The notes under the pieces are model-generated. The model was not told where the DNA came from. It worked only from the letters and a program-made list of their open reading frames with translations, and did no database searches. From Antitrichia curtipendula (taxonomy: Eukaryota; Streptophyta; Bryopsida; Hypnales; Leucodontaceae), in NCBI GenBank assembly GCA_951230915.1, contig OX579639.1, positions 12,586,001 through 12,650,000 on the forward strand: a stretch of 64,000 bases of DNA. The letters run 5' to 3'. Positions 1 to 10,144 of the stretch are shown here, in pieces (the first letter of the stretch is position 1; each line of letters begins with the position of its first letter). A program made the translations under genes and the position numbers.

Positions 1-1439
1 CAGCATCATATGAGATCGATTTGCGAGCAAACGGAGTTGAATGTTTGCTGGAACGTTTGCACTCACTCAGAGGTCTGAATACGCATCAGGGGTAGCTGGA
101 ATCATTACGAAGTACAGAGTCAGGAAACGTGGAAAGCATTGAAAAGCATGGTCTGGTAGCAATCATGCGGCTTCTGAGTTCTGTTCTGTCTGGTGCAATG
201 TCGTCTGTTGGCCATAATTTGTGGGTCCCCAGATTTCCGGTACTGAAAGGGTGGACTATAAAATTCTATAAGCCTTGGGTGACGTCTCGCCAGACCACAT
301 GGCTCCGTGAAATTATTCCTCCCTTGGGCCTTTGGTGACATCTCAGCAGACCATGGAGTCTCTCCTCGCCATACTCAGAGGGATTATACTCAAAGTAGCA
401 GCTCACTAAGAAAGTACCCATTTGAATTGTGAGAGAATAATGAGCTCTGTTAGAATGGTTGGCAATGTTGTGACAAGTCATGGTGTATATAACTTCAGTC
501 CCTAAACCCTGAAAACCCTAAATCTAAAACCCTAAATACTAAAACCACATTTGGCGAAATTCGATATGTGATGTGCATGATCTTGCTATTGCTTTTGTGA
601 ATAGATGCACATCAAATTAAATAAGTGGTTGGTCATACAGTTGTTGCACGTACAACTCTTTAAAAATGCAAGTGAGATCCAACAACACCCACTTAACCCT
701 AAAAAGCATGAGGCCTATCACCCTAAAGGTACTTTGCCCAAAAAATGATCCAATTATTGGACCCAATCAATACATTCTTCATTTCTACAGTAACCTTGAA
801 AGTCATCCTTCAACAACTTTTTGGCCTCAACGTCCTTCCGCTGTCAACAAACTTGAGCCGGATTCAGCTGGTTGAGGTCCAGAGCGATGCTGCAACGCTG
901 TTGAGAACCCGATATCATTGCCGGAGGTCAGGAAAACTGAGGTCCAGATACTACTGGTGCTTCTGTGTTGTGGAGAGTCGGATATCAGAATTCCCAACGG
1001 TACTGGTCAATGCGACAATGACCCTTCTGACCCCCTCCACCAACGTCGGAAACTGCGGGGAATCTTGCAAAATAGATTGCCTTGAAAAGCATTGACAAAG
1101 CAAAGGAAAGGAACTGAAGAAACAGTCCACTTCAGGAATTTTTTCAGCAGCCTTCTGGCATTGTCTTACACTTTACCTCTTTTAAAGGACGCTGCGGTGC
1201 GTACCTCCAATGTTCGAAGGTTCCATGGATGATTTCTCACTGTTGAACTGTAGAAACTGTAGGAACTGAAGAATCTAGAAAGCGGAGTTCAGAGTGCACG
1301 TGTTGGTCCAATCATCGGAGTTTTTTTTGGTGACGACTTGACACCGCGGCGGCCTGCAGCATTGACCTAAGTCTGACTTGCGTGGAAAAATATCTGTCAA
1401 CTACAAATGAAGACACTCTTATCATCTCATCATTGGATC
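1..1439. other. Upstream intergenic DNA of GST gene 1
   Basis: I see no convincing gene here; the short open frames lack recognisable domains. A degenerate telomere-like stretch, repeats of CCCTAAA with variants, lies near 500-545. The DNA just before 1440 leads into the probable untranslated leader exon of the first GST gene. Confidence 0.5.
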
Positions 1440-1784
1440 CAATTGCCAGTTTTTTGCAGTCTCTCGGCGTTGCATCGCCAGCTTCTCGGACGTGAGTTTG
1501 TGAATCTCTGTCTGTTACTTGGGTTTCTTCCTGTCGAGCTAGCTGTAATCCTTCCTTCCTTTACTGTCCTTCCATCATTTATGGTTCGTTTGGAAGCTTT
1601 TGAATCAAATGGTTTACCACTGATTCAGATCTACTTGATTTGGGTAGATCGGACATTTAGCTAGTTAGCGCCGGTGAGCGAGCGAGCGAGCTTGAATTTC
1701 TCAGATCTTGGTCGATTATGCGTTCTTTTGAATAGGTGGTTTGTTTTCTGTAGGTGACTGTCGGTGCACAGAAAGGTCGCAACC

Positions 1785-3195
1785 ATGGTGATGAAGTTTT
1801 ACGGCTCGCCGACTCTCAACGTGCAGCGTGCCATTCTGCCACTGTTTTTGGCGGACGTAAGAAACCTGATACTGCTACTCTAGGGATTCCGTGATGTTGA
1901 TTCTGTGGAGATTTATGTGATTTTATGGACGTAAGAAACCTGAAGGCGACCCTTGTTGTAAGACTTGTGAGTCTTGAAATGTGAATCTTGTAAGGCTTCG
2001 CTTAGTGATAGATCAGCCTCCCCTACTTCATCTTCCTCACCATTATATATCGTGGCCATGGATTTGCAGGTGGACCCGGAGAAAGAGGTAGAGTTGGTGA
2101 TAGTGAATCTGATGGGGCTACAGCATAAGTCACCCGACTACATAGCGAAGCATGTAAACACACATAAACCTCACCTTCCTTTCGGCTAGCTTGTCACTGG
2201 CAGTTTCTGTTGACTATTCGTTTCAAAGTTTAGGTTGCTTGCTTTTTTCATCAACACTTTCAACAGCTGTATGACGCTGCTCCTTAATTTGGTGTGACTG
2301 GCTGCAGCCCTTTGGACTCGTCCCGTACTTGCAGGACGGCGAGATCGGAATCTTTGGTAAGCAGACGATAACACTCTTTGTATTGGAATAGGGTCGGTGG
2401 TATTTGTTGCCTCTGGACTTGAGGAAAGAAAGCAAATTCATTTGACGGAAGCTGGCTACATTTACAGTGAATGTTTGGAAGTCTGAGTAGTACCATACTC
2501 AAAAACTACAGTAAATTTTGAGTAGGACCTTATTCAAAACGCGAGCCTGTGCTACAGTGATAGAGCCTCTCGTTACATAGCTTGTTTATTGTGGTTTTTT
2601 TCCAATTCAACAGCGCTTCTTTCATGTAAGTATGATTCGATTTTGCCACAGCAACTGATCAGTTTGCAAGAATGGATGCGCTCATAGCCAGTCAGAAATG
2701 TTTGGGTAATAAAAATGCCTTGGTGGAAATTATGCAGAGTCTCGAGCCATAGGCAAGTACATTGTGGACAAGTACGAATTAACCTCCCTGGTGGGCAAGA
2801 CGCCGAAGGAGAAAGCCGCCATCAACCAGTGGCTTGAATCCGAATCCCTCAACTTCCACCCCACAGTTGGACCGCTGATGAAGGAGCTTTTCATGGCGCG
2901 AATGTCGAAAAGACCTGCTGATGAGAAGCTCATCGCCACAAGTTTGGAAAATCTCGGCAAGGTGTTGGACGTGTACGACGTCCAGCTTGCCAAGCACAAG
3001 TATCTGGCGGGTGAGACCTACACTTTGGCGGATGCTTTCCACACGCCCTACCTGGACAAGGTGAGGACCCTGGATCTGTTTGCAGGAGTCCTGGAGAAGC
3101 GTCCTCATGTGAAAGCGTGGGTGGCTGACATCACCGCGAATCCAGCGTTCGTGAGAACCACAAAACTGGACTGGGAGAATGCCACACCATATTAA
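1785..3195 (+). CDS. Phi-type glutathione S-transferase, copy 1
   Basis: Predicted cytosolic GST, conjugating glutathione to electrophiles or reducing peroxides. Four coding exons join in frame: 1785-1856, 2070-2153, 2308-2356 and 2738-3195, giving 220 residues, the usual length for phi GSTs. All junctions are GT-AG. The N-terminal thioredoxin-like half (about 1-83) has the cis-proline motif PFGLVP and the glutathione-binding ESRAI motif; the helical C-terminal half has YTLADAFHTP. The 49-bp third exon matches the small exon I recall for phi GST genes. A probable leader exon ends at 1491 (donor GTGAGT) and a leader intron ends at 1753, before the ATG in context AACCATGG. The catalytic loop reads YGSPTLNVQR, so Thr10 may sit where phi enzymes have Ser. 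This copy is more diverged from the other three, which resemble each other. Class assignment is from family knowledge. Confidence 0.93.
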
Positions 3196-3246
3196 AGAAG
3201 ATTGAGGAGTCTGAAGAGTTGAGAAGCTCTGTCAATGGAGGTCTTG

Positions 3247-3640
3247 AGAGTTTTAGGGTTAGGGTAGGGGATAGTGTGGTATAAATTTTTTTCCCCCCTT
3301 GAAATACTGATTTCAGTCGCTTGCAAATGTTGGTCACCGCTCCTTTTTGTGCAGTTTTGCAAGTAATCTAAACCCTAAACCCTAAACTTTTTTTTATTTG
3401 ATTGCTACGAGATGGACAGAATCTCAAGCTTAATCAATCCGTAGCCTTATTCATTTTCAAGCTTCCCTTCTATGCAAACAAGGAAGCCTAGACAGTACCT
3501 TTTCGGTACATTGTGCTTCGCTTGGGTACTGTATATAAGTGGAACGGCTGCTTATTGTATTTTTTTCAAGATTTATTCAAATGTCAAACAAATTCAGATT
3601 GTTTTGTGAACATTTGAAATTATTGTGATTTTCTTAACCC
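3247..3640. other. 3' flank of GST1 with telomere-like tracts
   Basis: A TTTAGGG-like tract at 3251-3270 lies in the probable 3' UTR and corresponds to a TTTAGGGTCAGATAG stretch at the same place after GST4, so it is probably diverged UTR, not telomeric DNA. A second tract, AAACCCTAAACCC, lies at 3369-3388. No gene is seen. Confidence 0.5.
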
Positions 3641-3644
3641 TTAA

Positions 3645-3864
3645 CCTTTAAACGATGGGCTTATAACCGTGGAAATCATATGTTTTAACATCGTGTGAAT
3701 TGTTGGATTGAAATAATGCAAAAAGCACTCACTGGAAGTCAAACTCTCACTGTAGATGATCTTCTCTTTTCCCACAAAATTTGGAGGATGAATAGTTGCA
3801 CTTCTGTCGCAAGAGATTCTCTTGTCATTCATCAATCGCAAAATGTCCACCTGACGTTTAAGGG
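3645..3864. mobile_element. TTAA-flanked MITE, family B copy 1
   Basis: A 220-bp non-coding element between TTAA at 3641-3644 and TTAA at 3865-3868. The ends are similar in inverted orientation (CCTTTAAACG on the left, CCCTTAAACG read inward from the right). The interior (AAGCACTCACTGGAAGT and a block on rapid AGGATGAATAGTTG type sequence) recurs at 3869-4084, 36310-36531 and, inverted, at 47639-47857. TTAA target duplications with CCC-type ends are the hallmark of the piggyBac superfamily, so a piggyBac-mobilised MITE is inferred. Confidence 0.75.
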
Positions 3865-3868
3865 TTAA

Positions 3869-4084
3869 AGGATTGAGGGGGTGACCTTGGAAATCAACCC
3901 TTTACATTATTGTGTGAATAATTGGCTTAAGAAATAGCAAAAACACTCACTGGAAGTTAAACTAATATAGAAGACATCCCCTTTTCTCAACAAAATTCCA
4001 AGGATGAATAGTTGTATTTTTGTCCTACTACAATGATTTCTTCTCATCCATTAGACATTCGGTGTCAGTGTTGATGTTCAAAGG
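3869..4084. mobile_element. TTAA-flanked MITE, family B copy 2
   Basis: A second member of family B directly abuts copy 1 and shares its TTAA (3865-3868); its other TTAA is at 4085-4088. The left end is degenerate, while the right end reads inward as CCTTTGAACATC. The interior matches copy 1 block by block (CACTCACTGGAAGT, AAGGATGAATAGTTG). Confidence 0.7.
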
Positions 4085-4123
4085 TTAAGGAAATTTGAAG
4101 AAAACTCATAATTTCATCCTTAA

Positions 4124-4994
4124 CCCCTGAGCGCCCCCAGTTTGAAGCGCGAAATACTGCCGTGGGGGACCACTCTCCGAAATTAGGCCATTACTCGCCC
4201 TGTGGTAAGATCCCGAAGACTTCACCGTTGAATTTGCTAGTTCATTACGGATTTCGTGTTCTGGGAAAATTTTGGAACTTTCGACCGTCTCGATTTGAAC
4301 ATTATAGCAGTCAAACTACCGTTGAATATTCAGAAAGGGGTGGAATTTTGGGGTGAACGTGGCTTCTGAAATGCCTAGCCGCCTGTACAGACCCCAACTT
4401 GTCCTCAAATTTTGGCAGAGGATGGGGGTCGGAGGTAACTTCGTGCCTGCAAAATTTCAGGATTGCCTGACTTTGGGAAGGGCCAATTCTCGGCGCGTTT
4501 GTCGAGGACCCTGATGCCACATGCCCGAAAGCAGACCGGCAGCAGGTAAGCTGCTGACAGACACGTAGGACAAGGTCCCGGGGGTACAACAACACGGAAG
4601 CTTGCTGATTCAGACCTCTCGCCACTCGACGCCAACCGCTCCTTTCAGCTGAACTCCTAGCAGGACACAGGCGTGGCAAGGATTGGGCAGAGAGATGGGG
4701 CGACACTTTGCCTGAATGCTTGGCCACAAATCAGGCCTCGACATAGAAATTGACACTGATATTTGGCAGATTGAATGTTCGTATTCCAAGGTCAACAGTA
4801 CAGTCAGGCTCATTCAGCACCTAGTCGAACCAAAATAATTTGAACAGCACAACCACTTGCCGCATCTATAGACCATAAAACATGCGGCTAAAAATAAAAA
4901 AGGATTACAGGCCACAACGGCTTGTGACTCTACGCTCCATTGAACCCAAAAGCCTACCGAGGAATCCTCTGCTGCCAACACACTCAAAGAGCTA
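4124..4994. other. 3' non-coding part of the piggyBac element
   Basis: This stretch between the left inverted repeat and the end of the transposase reading frame holds no recognisable gene. It would be the 3' UTR and subterminal region of the minus-strand transposase transcript. Confidence 0.4.
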
Positions 4995-7019
4995 TCACCG
5001 CCGTGCAGGTCTCGTCACTCTCAAAGCCCACCTCAACTGTGTATGCACTTTCACGAAGCAGCGGTCGACGCACATGTGTGCACCAGCGCATGATGTGCAA
5101 CGAAAGCGTGTCTTGCGCTTGCATACAATGCACCTACGCCACAATCGTGGCCTCAGACTGCTAAAGTGAATAGCAGTTGGATGCCTCAAGCATTCCAACC
5201 TACAAGTGGAAGGCTGGTCCAACCACGGGGCTATCAAGGTCTCAGCCACGTCCATGTGATAGGCCAGACGCTTGCGGTACACCTTCTCGCCACGAGTGAG
5301 ACGGTCGTGCTTGAACAACACCCAAGAGTTGTTCAAGCATGAATCCACAATGAAAAATAAATGCTTATGCCACCACTTATGAGAATGGAACTGCACACTA
5401 TAATCGGTGCGCATCTGATAGACAACATCGACCCCCCGCATGTGCATCTGGTACTCCACCTGTTGTGGAGTGGAATCAATGGGCTGTCAAGTGTCGTTCA
5501 CCCACCGCATAGATCGGGCACCTTCCGCCACCGGATTTGTAGAGGTTGACAAAATGTACACTGGCTTGGAATCATACCAACATGTTGCTGCCATGCATCC
5601 TCCACATCAAAGTGCCACGGGGATGCTCGCCCCTCTTGTGGCCCAAAAGTGATTTGGGCAATCCAATACAGTTCTCCCGGAAGGTGCCCGTTGCCCATAT
5701 GCCGCGACGGTACAAATCCTCAAATAGCTTCGGGGCCGTGAAGAAGTTGTCACACACCACGGTGTGCCCAACATTGTCAAGGCCAACGGTAAGGTTACGC
5801 ACAACCCGCTCCCCTTGCCCCACATCTGGCACTCCCGAGGCTCCTACATAGGGTAGTAGGTTGTATATGTATCGTGAGGGATTGCACACCGCCGCAAAAA
5901 ACTTGAAGCCATACTTCGTGGGTTTTGCCGGCATGTATTGGCGGAATCCTGCGTAGTGCCCACGATAAGCCACCATAATTTCATCACATGTGATGAACTT
6001 CTCGGGATTGTATAAAGAGCGACTCTTGGTGATGAAGTCATCGATGATCCACCGCACTTTTGCCAACTTGTCATACCTTGGTGACTCACGATCAGTATCT
6101 ATCGTGGTATTGTCCACGAGATGGAGGCATCGTAATAATGACTCAAAACGGTTGCGTGTGAACACTCGGGGTATCAGGGAGCATTGGAGAAACTCCTTGC
6201 GCTTCCAATAGTCCCGGATAGTGGGCATCATCTTGATGCCCATGAGAATAGCCACGCCAATGAATGCACGCATCTCCAACAAACACGTGGGAACCCAGAA
6301 AAGACCCCCATTTGTGTTTTGTGAACGCCCAGTCCCTGCCTGATCAGCATAGATGTTCGTTTGGTCTACAATCCGCTGCAAGACAGCATCGTCGAAGAAG
6401 ATATCAAAGAACTCGATGGCCGCACGACGACGACGCGGGACTCTGGCGGTAGGGCGAGGAGGCGGCCCGTGGAAGGACTCCTGGTCTCCTAGAAGAGTCG
6501 TTTCTTGGCCCTGCCAGAAACGATCGTGGTATCGAGCTCTGAAGTCCAAATCGTCTAAATTACCCTCATTCTCATAGCATCCCATCTCGTGGATTAGGTC
6601 AACACTATCCCCTTCAGAGCCGGAGTTAGACTGACTGTAATCGATCGATGAATCATGGCCTGCAAAGTCGTGCCACTCCGCCTGCCAATCTGACTCGGAA
6701 CTGGAGTCACTCTCGGCTCCAGCGGTGCCTGCGGGTGGCCCTTCATCCCCCGCATCGGAGGAGTCTCGCTGGTCGTGGGCATTTGAAGGTCCGGCACCAT
6801 CGTGGACTTGCCCGGATGTGGTCTCACCATGCTCTTGGTCCGCTCTTTGAATGTCATCGTCACCCAGTCTCTGCGTTGGGAAGACCGGGATTTCATCGCC
6901 ATCCGACCCCACGTCCCCTGCACTTGATGGGCCGGCAACATTCCTACTCAATTCAGCCGCCTCTCCGCCATGCGCTGGTCGGCAATCTGAGACACGGAGC
7001 TTCCTTCCTCCAACGCTAC
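4995..7019 (-). pseudogene. piggyBac transposase (DDD), disrupted
   Basis: The open frame from about 7019 down to 5572 encodes an acidic, Ser/Asp-rich N terminus, then the DDE_Tnp_1_7 catalytic core. Motif TCDEIMVAYRGH carries the first catalytic Asp and VVCDNFFTAPK the second, as in piggyBac proteins. The frame ends at a TGA (5574-5572), but the protein continues in the next frame (WYDSKPVYILSTSTNP...), is cut again by a TGA at 5489-5487, then runs on to 4995 with RGVDVVYQMRTDYS (third Asp), KWWHKHLFF and a Cys-rich C-terminal finger (CIVCKRKTRFRCTSC). So there is one frameshift near 5575 and one nonsense codon. No ATG occurs in the first 148 codons of the frame; a pyrimidine-rich AG acceptor at about 7020 suggests an upstream exon supplies the start. 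Catalytic Asp residues are present, yet the gene is probably inactive. Confidence 0.9.
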
Positions 7020-7029
7020 CTGGGAACAA

Positions 7030-8135
7030 GACAAGGTAAAAAGGAACTCCATTTTCTCGCCACCTCTAAAGCGGTTCGCCCACGAATTCGGTCAGCCCAC
7101 CCCATTTGGCGCTGTTGTATCCCAGAACTTGTAGGGAAACAGACACTACTGCCGGCAGTGGACGCACATGTATGTAGCCCCAGGGCCCCTCCAAACGGGG
7201 AAAGTAATCCTCTGCGGTGGCCGGACTGTGAGGTCCCTGTCCATTATCTCGATGGAGCCAGTCCTGCACCCTTGTGGAGGCTGCAAATGCATCGACAAGT
7301 CCCCGTGCCACTGTAGACAAAGGGCTTCCTCCTTGTGTATACAACCTGCAGTCAGAAACGGATAGTCAGATAGATGAGGTGCCTCTAAGTGAGTTGTACT
7401 TTAGTGCACCCTGTTTTGATTGGAAGATGTTGAGAGTTATCCGGACCTGGCAAGTAAGAACGGCATTAGAATATATTTGAGGTCAAGCGTGGTGCCTGGA
7501 TGAACGTTTGAAAACCGCCTAATAGAAACAGAGGTGTGTCATTTTTTTTCTGAATGATGTGGAAGTTAGTCCATGTGATTGTTTTGGTGGGTTCTAGTTA
7601 GCTATGGGGATTTACAATGAGTCTCCAAGTGGCCAATTCACCATCAGTGTGCGCACATTGAGTGAGACTAGGCATACAATGGCGGGTCTCCAGAAAGGAA
7701 GCACGTCATTCAACCGTTAGACATCGTAATTGAACAGGGGATTCATGGCAAACCGCACGTCATCATGCATGCATCGTCAAACAACATGGGCTTGCACATT
7801 GGATTGCAGATGAAAGAAGTTCTTGTGCCATTAAAGGACACATTGTATTCAAAGGAAAATTGTCCATTACATTTGGGAGCTTTCTCAGATGGGGATCTGA
7901 TGAAAGCAGAGAAGTTCAGACCGCCTACAGCACTAACAGTGCTATGACCGACATTCTATCAGAATTTGAACCTCGCTATTGCTATGTCCCTGCTACCAGA
8001 TTTCCTACCACAATTATGTTATCAAAATTGCCGAGACAGGATGTTGCATGCATCAGTCGCTACATCCCAACCAAGATTCGCTAGTCAATGCCATCAGCGT
8101 GGCCACGGCACATGAACGACGAAGGTTGGTGGCAC
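7030..8135. other. Spacer inside the piggyBac element
   Basis: This lies between the transposase frame and the upstream Arg-Gly-rich reading region. I see no domain in any frame. If the transposase is spliced from an upstream exon, this would be largely intron. Confidence 0.4.
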
Positions 8136-9465
8136 TCACCCTGCCTGGTTCACTCGCCGCCGTCTGCGGTGGTGCCCAAGTGCTGAGTTTGGCGAATACC
8201 CTGCCATTCCCACCCTGCTGGTGTCCTCCTCAACGTCTTGGACCGCTCTCCCGGAATCTGGATTCACGCTCAAAGCGGGTTGTGTTTCTTGACGGGGACG
8301 CCGTAGACAATGCGGGGACCGAATCTCCACTTCAATCTCTGGTGGTTGCCAGCCCGCAGGCGGTGGCGATCTTGGCCCATCGGAATTGGTCCTGTCGTCA
8401 CTCCCAGAGTCGATGTTCACTGCCTGGCCTCTTCCGCGCCCCCGCCCCCGCCCCACCACCCGCCCTTGCCCACGAGCGCGGCCTCTCCCTACTTCTGGAA
8501 TCGCTGCGGCGATGGAATTTGGCGGCCGTCCACGGCCCCTGTTGGAACCTCGAGCTTGACCACGTCCTCGCCTTAAAGCTTGCAAATCTCCCCCAATATT
8601 AGCCCCCTCGTCTCCTTCATCGTCTGAATCAGGCTCGCGGTTCAAATCCAACTGCCGCGCAGCTTGATTTAGATCAAAATTTCGGGGCTGTGGTGGCGGA
8701 TTTCCCCGTCCTCGCCCTCGTCCTCCTCTGCCGCCCTTCCCCCGTCCTCCATCCGCACCCCTCCCTCGATCAACACCCGCACCCCTCCCCCGAATTACAT
8801 CTGCACCCCTCCCCCGTCCTCCATCCACGCCCCTCCCCCGGCCATTTCCACGACCCAGACTCCTGTTTGGTGGTAACTCACAAAGAATTTGGCGCTCCTG
8901 CGATGCTAGAGCTAGATTCTGCACCCACCCTTGGTTGCGCAGCTGGTGACTGTCCTCCTCGTGGTTGCAACGGATAGGGATCTCCTGCCCTGCGGAGCCG
9001 GTCATGACTATTGCCGGTGATTGCCTGTCTTTGTCGCCTACCACCTCCCCGTCCTCCTCTCACAGTTGTACCCTCAGCTTCTCCCAAATTTGCCGAAGGC
9101 CACCATTTGTTCCGGATGAAGTCGTTGATAATTCCGGGCAAACCATCAGCATGGCCTTCAGGAATGCGATGGTAAATCTCCAATGCACGGAAGCATTGTC
9201 GGCGGAAGAGATATCTCCAGGAATTCCCGTCTGGCTTCGAAGGCCAATAGTGATTTTCGCGAGGCTCCACAAGCGCGATGAGAAATTCCTCTTTCAAACA
9301 TGCCTTCAATGTTGCCACCTGCTTGGGTGTGGCATTGTGGCGATCCACGGCCCACGCCGCCAAGGCTGCTTCAATGGCCGCGACTTCTTCAGGCGCCGCA
9401 CGCAATTCCACCGGTTCCAAGTTCGTTCCAATGTGAGCACTCTCCTGCTCTGGTTCTCCAGCCAT
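8136..9465 (-). CDS. Arg-Gly-rich accessory protein of the piggyBac element
   Basis: I do not recognise this protein. It starts at an ATG at 9465 in excellent context (GCACCATGG). The first frame (9465 to 8878) gives an acidic start, MAGEPEQES, a folded-looking part with ENHYWPSKPDGNSWRYLFRR and NDFIRNKWWPS, then TTVRGGRGGGRRQRQ. An overlapping frame, open from about 9044 to a stop at 8136, carries long GRGRG repeats, an acidic DLNREPDSDDEGDEG block, more RGRG repeats and a Pro-rich tail. That frame has no ATG of its own near its start, so the two parts are probably one gene joined by an intron (a GTGAGT donor lies near 8880) or broken by a frameshift; I cannot decide. RGG/GRG repeats usually bind RNA or DNA. 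It lies upstream of, and in the same direction as, the transposase, so it could be a second gene or its 5' exons. Confidence 0.5.
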
Positions 9466-9768
9466 GGTGCCGCTCGTGGAAGAATCTCGTAACCCTTGAC
9501 GGCGGCAAACGTGGTCCTGCAATGACGATTTTCCACTTCTTGGGCGCTCGCACCCCTTCTGATGATAAGAAAGCAAGTACTCGCAAATTGTCCGGGGCGA
9601 CTGGCACAGCAGCTGTAGGACAACTTGGCGGCGCAATCCAAAATGTAAACCCTGAAATTGCACGACCACTCCACGCAATTGAACCCGTCTGGCTTTCTCC
9701 ACTAACGAATCCATGACTACATAGTACCTCGAATTGCAAAGGCCAGTACTTGTGTGCTGCAATTGCAC

Positions 9769-10140
9769 TCATAGCGCAAAACCTCCCCTTCTCTCACGCG
9801 CTGCAGGCCAAGGAGAATGCCATCGTGGCGACGACGCACCAAGAGGCCATGGGCGCCAAAATCCCTTCCAACGGTCTGGCACCGGAACCTGCCGGTCGTC
9901 CCGGTCACTGGTTTTCGGGCACATTTGCTGGAAACTCGTCTTTTCCTGTACGATCTTTGCTTTCTGGGCCCCCCCACGGCTTTCTACCGGGTGTCCCCAC
10001 GATCCCCCACTCCTGTTCATAACTCCCGTACTGCCCGACCCCCTGTACAATTGCCCCACTTGCACCTACTCGATTTAGACATTGTTTGTGCAAAATTAGA
10101 TTTCTGGAGCCCATATTTCAGCCTGTGGGGCGCTCAGGGG
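9769..10140. other. 5' non-coding end of the piggyBac element
   Basis: This is the stretch upstream of the accessory reading frame out to the right inverted repeat. It should contain the promoter for the minus-strand genes. No clear TATA box or gene could be assigned. Confidence 0.35.
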
Positions 10141-10144
10141 TTAA

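Larger units (their letters stand above)
4124..10140 (-). mobile_element. Full-length piggyBac-type transposon, about 6.0 kb
   Basis: The element is bounded by TTAA at 4120-4123 and 10141-10144. Both ends begin CCCCTGAGCGCCCC reading inward (4124-4137 and 10140-10127), followed by CAG on the left and ACAG on the right, with looser similarity beyond. Inside, on the minus strand, lie a piggyBac transposase (broken, 4995-7019) and an upstream Arg-Gly-rich reading region (8136-9465). TTAA duplication, C-rich ends and the transposase family agree with one another. The interior is more GC-rich and less repetitive than the flanking DNA, suggesting a relatively recent arrival. At 6 kb it is long for the superfamily, whose classic members are about 2.5 kb with one gene. 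Confidence 0.9.

Noticed and set aside
3251..3388. Interstitial telomere array
   Set aside because: Only short degenerate TTTAGGG-like units; the first falls in the GST1 3' UTR and has a non-telomeric counterpart after GST4.
6648..7316. Plus-strand 222-codon open frame
   Set aside because: It is the antisense of the GC-rich transposase N terminus and has no recognisable domain.
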